This document shows, in pieces, positions 26,201-35,200 of a stretch of 64,000 nucleotides of DNA. The notes beneath the pieces were generated by a model. That model did no database searches. It was not told the origin of the DNA and saw only the letters and a program-made list of their open reading frames with translations. Source of the stretch: Atrichornis clamosus (taxonomy: Eukaryota > Chordata > Aves > Passeriformes > Menuridae); NCBI GenBank assembly GCA_013400975.1, contig WBMZ01010856.1, positions 1 to 64,000 of the forward strand. The letters run 5' to 3'. Position numbers and translations under genes: made by a program. The first letter of the stretch is position 1, and every line of letters begins with the position of its first letter.

Positions 26201-29200
26201 TGGAGGTATGTTTCTGCCAGATAAAAGGTCAAGATCTTGACAATACAGGTGAACGTGGTGGTCTGACAACTCTGTTTAGGAAAATTTCCTTATCCTACAA
26301 TCCTGCGTTCAGCAGTGTAGCATTCCAGGGTCAGAATCAGACTTCATTTTATAATAAGGAAATATTTAATTAAAAAAAAAAAACAGAGAAGACAATGTAC
26401 TAATTTTTATTGCCCTAGAAGGTGGCCAAAAGGATAGGGTGTGTGGTGTGGGTGTGTGCAAGTACAGCCTTACATGCATGTTTAAAAAGTGCTTGTGGGA
26501 GAAGACAGCTGATGAGGCAGTTACTACTGTGACACCAAGTGTGGGGGGAAGAAATGCCAATGCAATTCCATGCCTGCATTTGAAGAGAAACAGTTCCATG
26601 TGCTCATTTGTGATGCTGGCTAGATAAAGGAATAAATGCTGGTTCATGGAACTGCGTTTCAAAAATAGCTCCTTGCAGGTATGTATCCAAGCCGTAAAAT
26701 CAGCACAACTGCTTTGAATGACTTACTGAAGAACAGGGTCATCTCCACAGAATGTTTCTGCTGTGATTATCATCTGGGACTGTACATTGTGGAAATGATA
26801 TGATCCACGGGGCTCTATTGCTTCCTTTTGGTCAGCTTTTGTGATTCAATACAGACCTTCTTTAAACTGGGAGGAGAGAATCAGGGTGTGTTTAATTATG
26901 GAGCAATCTGGGGATGGCTTTGCTGTGCACTGGTGGTGGTTCCTCTGTTCTTTCTTCAAAAATGTGGTGGGGAAGATGGCTTGCTTTTGATTAACAGATT
27001 GTGAAGATGAAGACCAAACCTCTTGTTTCTCATTTTAACATCAATGCCATTGGCAGTTTTAAAGCCTTTCATTTCAACGTACACTAAGTATTTCAGTTTC
27101 AATTTGGAAGAAGTTCAAAGATAGCCAAGAAAATACAAAGCACAAAGTGCAAAAGAGTAACCAAGTGGAAATTTCTTGACCACAAGTCCTGCTACGTGTA
27201 CAGAGCTGGGAAAAATTGATCTTGGAGTCTTACGGCCAACCCACACTTCAGGTTTTCAAAATTAAATGGGACAAGTCTCTGAAAAAATGCAATATAGGTA
27301 ACAGTGTGCATGCAGAGATGGTAGGACAGGATGGTTTTTTATAACAAATCAGCTGACAAAAGCCCGTGAAATTCTGAACTGGGACTGTGATGTGGATTTG
27401 GAGAGCAGGATATTTTGTGGGTCTGAGTTTTCTTCCTGCAATAATCCATAATCTTGAAGGTGAGGTAGAAGGTGTTTGCCTGACCACTCCTAGTAGTGCT
27501 GCTCTTGATCTGCACTCCTTAAAAGCTCTAAAGGACTGGAGTGGATTTTGATGCCTGGGTCATCTAACTTGTTGGTCTGGAACCTCTTAAGTACTTGGGT
27601 AGCATTTGATTAGGCTCCAGCAGCCCTGGTTTGTATTGTCATCTTTAGTTGTGAACTGAAACAAATAAAACAGCCTTGCTTTGTTTAGGTTGGTTTGTTT
27701 GTTTGTTTTGGTTGGGGTTTTGTGTTTGCTTTTGGAGGGGGGCAGTTTTGGGGGTTTTTTTTGAGACTGAATTAAAATATATCCATACCCAGGAGGAATG
27801 CAGATTAGGCCTATTGCTCCAAAGCAATCTGAGCTCTTTAAAAGTGCAAAAATAAACATGAAAAAAGTCAGAGTTCCTCCAAGTAGTGTGTGTGCCATTA
27901 AAAACATTTTCTTATTCGCTCAGTCGCTGCTTGAGAGAGTAACACCAGGGTCTAAAGAGTGTTTTGTTTGCATGGCCCCTGCAGAAGGTGCTGCAGGAAC
28001 CAGCACCTGCTGATGAATTAATCACCCTGAGATACCCCAAAAGCAAGTCTGCTGCTTGGGGTGTCTGGCATGGTTGTGTTACCTGCAGCAATCCTTTCCC
28101 TGCACAGCCATGCTTTGCTCTTTTGTGTTCTCCTGCTCTCTGCTCTTGTATTTATTGAGCTTCCCTTAATGACAAAATCAAATTAATTTTTAGACCCGTG
28201 TAAGTATTGTTCAAAAACTGACTCTTGCTTTCAGGCTCTGGTCTCTGTTGTTCAGTAAGTCACTTAGATTGTTTTATTGGATATTTGTTTTCTGTAAATC
28301 ATATGAATGACCTAAAACTGAACAGAAAAATCTCAACCAGTTTAAGAGTAACCACAGCAGTTCCTGTTACAGTTCTTGGACTTTTAAAAATACACCTATT
28401 CTGGATAAAAGTCACACAGACTTATTTTCAAGGTGGATTTTCTGTAGGCTGTATTTTTGCTGGCCTTGAAAAAGTTTTTTCTGAATAGAATGACCTGAAG
28501 GGAAGATTCAGTTTTGGTGTGAGGTTTGTTTTTCTCCCTCTGAAATCTAGATGGATTGTGAGATAGAGCTATTTATTAACACAGAATGCAGTCCATGTGC
28601 AGTGAAATCTATTTTAAATATTTTCAGATACTGTAAAACTTTCAGCAACTGAGGAGGAAAGTCTGCTGCTGCTGGGTTTTTTTGGCTGGGGGTTGTGTGT
28701 GTAGTTCTGTTTCAAATCAGATTCTGCTTCTAAGCATTTATTTTCATTTTGAAAAACTGCTTTTGAGAGATAGTAGTTCACTCAGTGCAATGATTTTTCT
28801 TACCAATAGGTTGATTGAAAAAATAAATCAATTAGTAGATTGTATGCAGAGAGACTGCTGCATCCTCCTAGCTGTTTCAAATTTATTACTGAAACTAAAA
28901 ACAAAGAAAATTTCTACCTGCCTTCTGGAAAGCGTGGAAGCAACAACCCCACCAAAATGCCAAGTGAGCAGCTTTTCTAGCTACACTGCTGAGGTGAGGA
29001 GCCTGGGTTCTGTGAAGTCTTATTCTGCCCTTAAGTTTCCATAACCCTCTTTGGATTCAGAGCTGAAACTTCTTTTTAGTCAATAAATGCGGGCCCTGAA
29101 ACTTCTGGGTCTGCAAGAGATACGTGATAGTCTGTGGTGGAAGATGTTTGTATGCTGTAACTATCCTGTTCTTGCTTATAAAGAAAAAAAAACCCCATCT

Positions 29201-32200
29201 CATCCCGCTTGTCTCCTTCTTTTCTGCTTTATGTGGGTCTTTTCCCCCATTAGGTGAGACTGTTTTTTCTGATGAGAAACCTTGTGCCTGAAACCAGGAC
29301 AAGGCACCAGTGCTTTTAAACCAGGATCCAACCTGACTTCTGTGCTTGGCCCCTCCTGGCCCTATGCTCCCATTGCCTCCCAACTTTACCCGGATCTTGT
29401 GTCCTTCTTTGCAAGCCTTTCTCAGGTGTTTTCAGGATCCTGCAGCAGTGATGTGTCATCAGGAGATGAGCTGCTCTCTTGGCTGCTTTTCAGTCCCAGT
29501 GGCATCATTAAATGTCATTTGTCTCCGTATGGGCTTGTCCTTGTCTAGGAAGTGCTCAGACACTTTTGGGCTGGAGCTGTGCTTTCTTCTCCAACCTCGT
29601 TGCTTCCCGTGCTGCCCTGCTGCCATTTCACTGTGTCCCCTGCTGTATCCTGCAAGCCTTATCTGTCCCTGTGGTTATTCCTTCTTTCATCATGCTTTGC
29701 CTGCATATTCAGCACCTCATATCAAGCTCCCTCATCTGCCTGCTGTGAGTCTGGCCTTGAACCACCATTAACCCCTGCACCACTAACCCACTCCTTGTTT
29801 GTCCCCCCGTTGCTCAGAGCACCCCTGGGGTGACCCCAGAGAGCAGATTTCTGACCCTCCCAGGGCTCGCAGTCATGGCAGGTGCAGGCACCAGCAGAGA
29901 GAGCACCGAGGACCTCCCTCGCCTTTGCCCGGCAGTGCCCCCAAACACGGGCACTCCACCTCAGAGGGTCGCCGGAGGTCTCCTCAACGGAGACAGGCCA
30001 GCAGTGGCCATCAGCAGGAGCGGAAAACAGCCAGCCAGGAAAGGTCCAGGAGACATCCCAGCCTTGACCTGGAAAGAGAGACTGAGCTTGGTGCCTGTGA
30101 ACACAGCAATAGCTGGGAGCTGCGGGAGAGGAGGACAGCTGGCAGGGAGAAGGCGAGGAGACCTCTCAGTCTGGACCTGGAGTTGGAGCACGGACCCACA
30201 GAGGAGGCACGGCACAGCAGAAAGCCGCCAAGGCAAGACAGAGAAAAGCACCTTCCCCTTCTTGAGATGGAACTGGAGGCTGAGCAGGAGACCTGGCATC
30301 GGGGCGGCAGCCAGCTGGTGCACCCTGAAAAACACAAATCTCGCCATCAGGGCCACTCGTCACACAGGATGGCCCATGACGAGAAGCTCTGTGATGCTGA
30401 ATCTAGAGGTGATCGTAGGAGGGGTGAGGCAAGAGACTGCAAAAGGGCAGGACACAGGAGACACTCCCCCTCCCCACATGCTGTGAGCCAGGGGAAGGCT
30501 GGAGACTGCCAGCGAGACTCAGGTAACCAAGTGATGGGAAGGGTACGTACGTGTGGGGATGGACCTTTGCGTGCCCCATACTGGTGTCTGAAATGTGCTG
30601 CTTCCTTGGAAGATGCTCATCTCCAGTATCTACCTGCAATGTGTACACACTGAATCTTGCCCAGGTTTCTTCCTGATTTAGCAGGATTCTTGTTATCTGT
30701 TAATGTTCTTGCCCTGTTTATGTCCTGATGTTCCGTGGCATTGGAGAGGATGAGTAAGAAGGTATTGTTGGAAATGGTGCCTTTGGTATCCTGTATTTTA
30801 AGAAAACAAATTCTTCTTCTCTTTCCCCTCCAAAAACAAACCAAACCCAACCCCCCTGCACCAAAAGGCCCAACCAACCAACACCCAGCTTTTGTTTTCA
30901 TGATATATTTTGTGCAGTGGTCTCCTTGCTCAGGAGAATTAAAAAAAAAACCCAACAGAACCCTGAATGTTAGGATTATGGTTGTATGTTGTGTTGAGAT
31001 ACAGGGCTGTAAGTGAGAACACTTTGCTTACGTGCTAAAAAACCCAGCAATTTTCATCCACTTATTATTGAAAACCCTGCTGGTAACTTAATTCACTTTT
31101 GGCAAAGTTCAGTAGGAGCACTGGGTGTACAACTGGACTCTTGGTAAGATGGGGTTCTTGTCAAATTCTGTACAAGTGGAGTCTTCTGGGAAGTGTGTAC
31201 CCGTGTAGTTCTTGTTCAATTATTTTTTGGGGACTGGGAGCTTTAAAGATCCAGATCCATCTTTCTGCTTTTAAAACCACAGTGGAAGTAGGGGTGACCT
31301 AGTGGAAGTAGGAGTTTAGAGACTTGGATCTGTGTCTGTCAAAGCATGGGGAAGCTTATGCTTTAAGCCATCCAGCTGATCTTCACATGGATGAGGTGAG
31401 GATAATAATGTGTGTCTGTCTGTGGAGATACTGGGACAACCATTCTTCTTCATGACACAAATGATTTCCTTAGGGCACTGGAAGGTGTTAATCAGGTTTA
31501 GCTTTAAAATAACAGAACTCTATACTCAAAGCAAGAACTGAACATTATATGTACCTGAAAAATGCTTACTTGTCTGTTTTCTCATTGAATTGTAAAATTC
31601 ATGGGTCATCCCAAGGAAGAAATTGTCTGAAAACTCATGTGAGCCTGTTTCAGGCAACCTTCGCAGCCCTTGCTGTTCCAGCAGTGTGTTCAGACTCTGC
31701 TGTGCTCATACCAGATGTTGGGCTGCTCTCTGCTGCCCAGATTTGCCAGGTGTCTGTATCGATGCAGAGTGTGACAAATTACAATTCCTTTGCCAGCAGT
31801 GCTGTCATCAAAGACTCTTTCAAGGGACATGGCCTCTTCTGCCATAGAGTTGCATTTGTTATATAGGACATGGTTTGTCTGATGTTTCTGTGTGCGTGGA
31901 GAAACCTCCTCAGCTAAAGGTGCTCTCAAACCAGCAGTGCGGCAGGAACACTGCTGTGGTCTCTGGTTCTCTTGAGTGGGGGTTTTGCAGATGGCTGAGG
32001 AGATGGTGGGGCTCTCCTTACCAAAGCATTTGGAGAATGGTTGAGTTGATTGTTTTCTCTCACAATTCTGCAGGCACTAATTTGAGGGGGATGAAACAAA
32101 CCATGTATGATGCACCCCGAATGGAACAGGAGTTGTCTGATGCAGAGATTGCTCGGAAGCTGCAGGAGGAAGAGCTCCTGGTAAGTAGAGAGGATGCAAT

Positions 32201-35200
32201 AGTCAACTCAAAGGCACTAGGGCAGCCAGCAATGAAACTTTAATTTGTAAATGTTTTATATATTAGATTGACTTTAAGACCTAAGGTCTTGCTACTGTGT
32301 ATTCTGCTAATTGCCTTTGTCTTCCATATATATGCTGGTTTCCAGTTAGTAAAGCCCTATTTTTTAAACAAACACCCCAAAATTAAAGTATTGAAGCAGA
32401 GTGATATTAAATTAATATTTCCAGGCAGGTGAAGATGGCCTGTAGTCAGTGTGGTCAGCTCACAAGTGAGACAGGCCAATGCCCATCTTTGAGAGAGGGC
32501 AGCAGAGTGGGAAATGCATTGTGGTCTGGCTTGGCAGATACATGAGGGCAAATTCAGCTGAAAAACTGAAACGACAGTTTGGTGTTTAGTTGTGAGGTAA
32601 ATACAGTTGGTAGCTAAGTATCTTTGGAAAGGATGGTAGTGTATTTGTATGAGTACCTACTTGCCCTGCCCAGTAGGTTAATAAGTATGAATAATTCAGT
32701 GATGTTATTCTTTTGTCTCTGATTTTGCTTCCCCCACCATTTTTTTCCCCCCCCAGGCTAATGAGGCAGATCAGAAGGCAGCTCAAGTAGCCCAGGATGA
32801 GGTGAGCAAGAAGTCAAATATTTGTGGAATTCCTATATTTGTGGAAGCTGCTAAACACCACTTGTCCCCTCTGACCCTCTAGTTGTTAATTTCTCTCCTT
32901 GTAGGGGAAGCTTGGAGCTCCGGTGGGATTTGCTCCTAGGTGGGTTTCATGTACGTGCTCAGGCTGGCCAAGCAGGGAATTGCACTGCCTGTTGCAACCA
33001 TGACAAAGGAAGGAAGTCCATGGTTCTGTGAGAGCATTTCTTGTAACTGAGTCCCATGGGAGACTACACAAGATGCTGTGAGATGAACCACCACCCTGTT
33101 TAAGGAAAAGGAATAGAGGGCAGAAAGGCTCTGCAAATGCAGGTCTGGCAAATCAGGGAGCTGCTGGGCATGCTGCATGTCATCTGTCTTAATTTTTCCC
33201 TGTCACTTGATTTCTGATCACAGATGGGTGAAATCCTGGATTTGCACCCCTCCCATTCAGCAGCTGTCCATGGGAAAGGGTTTGAATAACTCAAACCCAC
33301 AAGAGCAGTAAAACTGACAGTCTGTGTTTACCTTCTAGGAAATTGCTCGGCTCTTGATGGCTGAGGAGAAAAAGGCTTTAAGAAAAGGGAAAGAGAGAGA
33401 AAAGTCTTCCTTTGAAAAGAGGAGGCATGATCAAGATTGGAAGGTATGCCAAGCTTTAGGAGGCACCACAGATATGGTGCTATAACATTATTCCCAATTT
33501 CAGAGGGAGGTGAGTGTGTGTGAGAGTATAAGGTGATGATGCATCTAAGGGTATTGCTGTCTGTTATTCAGCTGCTTCCCAAGCCTTTTGGAGCCACCTC
33601 CTTGGTTAGATGCTTTTGGCTTCAGCCTCAAGCAAGATACTTCTTGGGCTCTGTCCTTGAAGGATGGCACTAGATGTCACCTGTGGCCTCCCTGAAGCAC
33701 TGTCATTCCCTGGTGCAGGACCTTCCCTCTGCTGAAATCCTGATTGCAGCAATAAAAGCAGTAGTTGGTTCTGTTTGTGTAAGGGCCATGCAGCTGCTTC
33801 AGTTGTCACTCTGCATCATAACTGGCTGTGTAATGAAAGTCCCGAGTCTGTCATGCCTGGGTTTTTGTAGAAGTAATACCAGAGAGGCTTGGCTGGCCAG
33901 CATGGAAGGGAATAGGAAACACATCTCAGGGTCAGCACTGCTAAGTTGCTAAAGGGGATGTGGTGTTAATCCTAGGCCCAGATGGAGGTAGCTCTGGTGT
34001 TTTCAGCCTCCTTAGTGAGTTTCAGTGGCTGCAGGAGCACAGCTGCATGCAGCTGGTCCTTCATGCTGAGCCCAGCAGTCATTACACACTGTGTTCGACC
34101 CCAGCTTCAGAACAGTCCCCCAGTGCTGTCACGTACTTAGTGCAAAAATTGAGTTTGGCTCAGCAAGGCTGGGTTTTGTTTGCTGGAAACTAGTCCTGAT
34201 GCTGCCATTTGCACATGTGTGGCTGTAATTAGTTGTGTGTATAAACCAAGCATGAAAGGACTGCGTGGAGCTGTGGCAGCCCCAGTGGAGTGGCTGGTGT
34301 CTTGCAAGGCACACGGATGAGCTGATTTCCCTTCTTCCTACCAGCCTGATGCTGGCGAGTCCACGCGCTCAAGGTCAAGAGAAGGGCCCGAAACTCAGCG
34401 ACACAGAAGTGACAGGTCTTCAAGGTGAGCTTGAACTGGCTGGCAAAAATGGGGAATGCAATTGGGAAGCTGCTGGGAAGCTGAGTCCTGGGGAGGAGCT
34501 GTGGGATGACCAGCCTGGCCCACCCAGAAGGGACTTGGTGGAGAGCAGAGCGATGGAGGGCACAGAGCTCATGAGGTGTTCGGTGACGTGCGTCACTCAC
34601 GGTGCTCATGGCACTTGGTCTCCATGCTGGTGCTGACGGAGGTTGATGAGCTTGTGCAGTGACATTTGTTAAATGGCAGGGAAACATTGAGAGGGTTAAA
34701 ATGCTTCTGGGGATGTGAAACCAAATGTCATCTCTCGGCAGGAAGGAGTAATCACCATGCATTTGCACAGCTGCTCCCTTGGGTCCTTGCTCCCAGTTAA
34801 GCCCTGTACACATCTCCCACTGCTGCATATGGACACCCCCTGCAAGCAAGAGCACTGTGCTTTGGGACATCCCAAACTGGGAGCATGCTGTAGCCCAGTG
34901 CTGCTTCTGAATCACTTGGTACTCTGCCTTAATGCCGCTCATGAGGGACTGAACCCTGAAAGTGACACTGGTGGCTTTGATTTCCATTCCAGAAAGAAGC
35001 CTATAAATTCTTGCTGAATTCGCAAAAAAACCCTGAAAAACCAAAAGCAAAAATAAAAAATGCAAACAAACAAAAAAAACCAAACAACCCCCCCAAAAAA
35101 ACCACACAAAAAAGAAAAACCCACACAAAAAACAAAGAAAAAACCAACCAGAAAAGAATCCAACCAAAAAAAAACCCAAAACAAAAAAACCCCACAAAAC

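Noticed and set aside
29346..29771. 141-codon plus-strand frame just upstream of exon 6, as an alternative exon
   Set aside because: It is out of frame with exon 6, has Cys/Leu/Pro-rich chance composition, and lies before the acceptor's pyrimidine tract.
29799..29817. Start codon for exon 6 at the upstream ATG
   Set aside because: The ATG is in the intron before a good acceptor. The exon's phase matches exon 5 exactly, so no internal start is needed.
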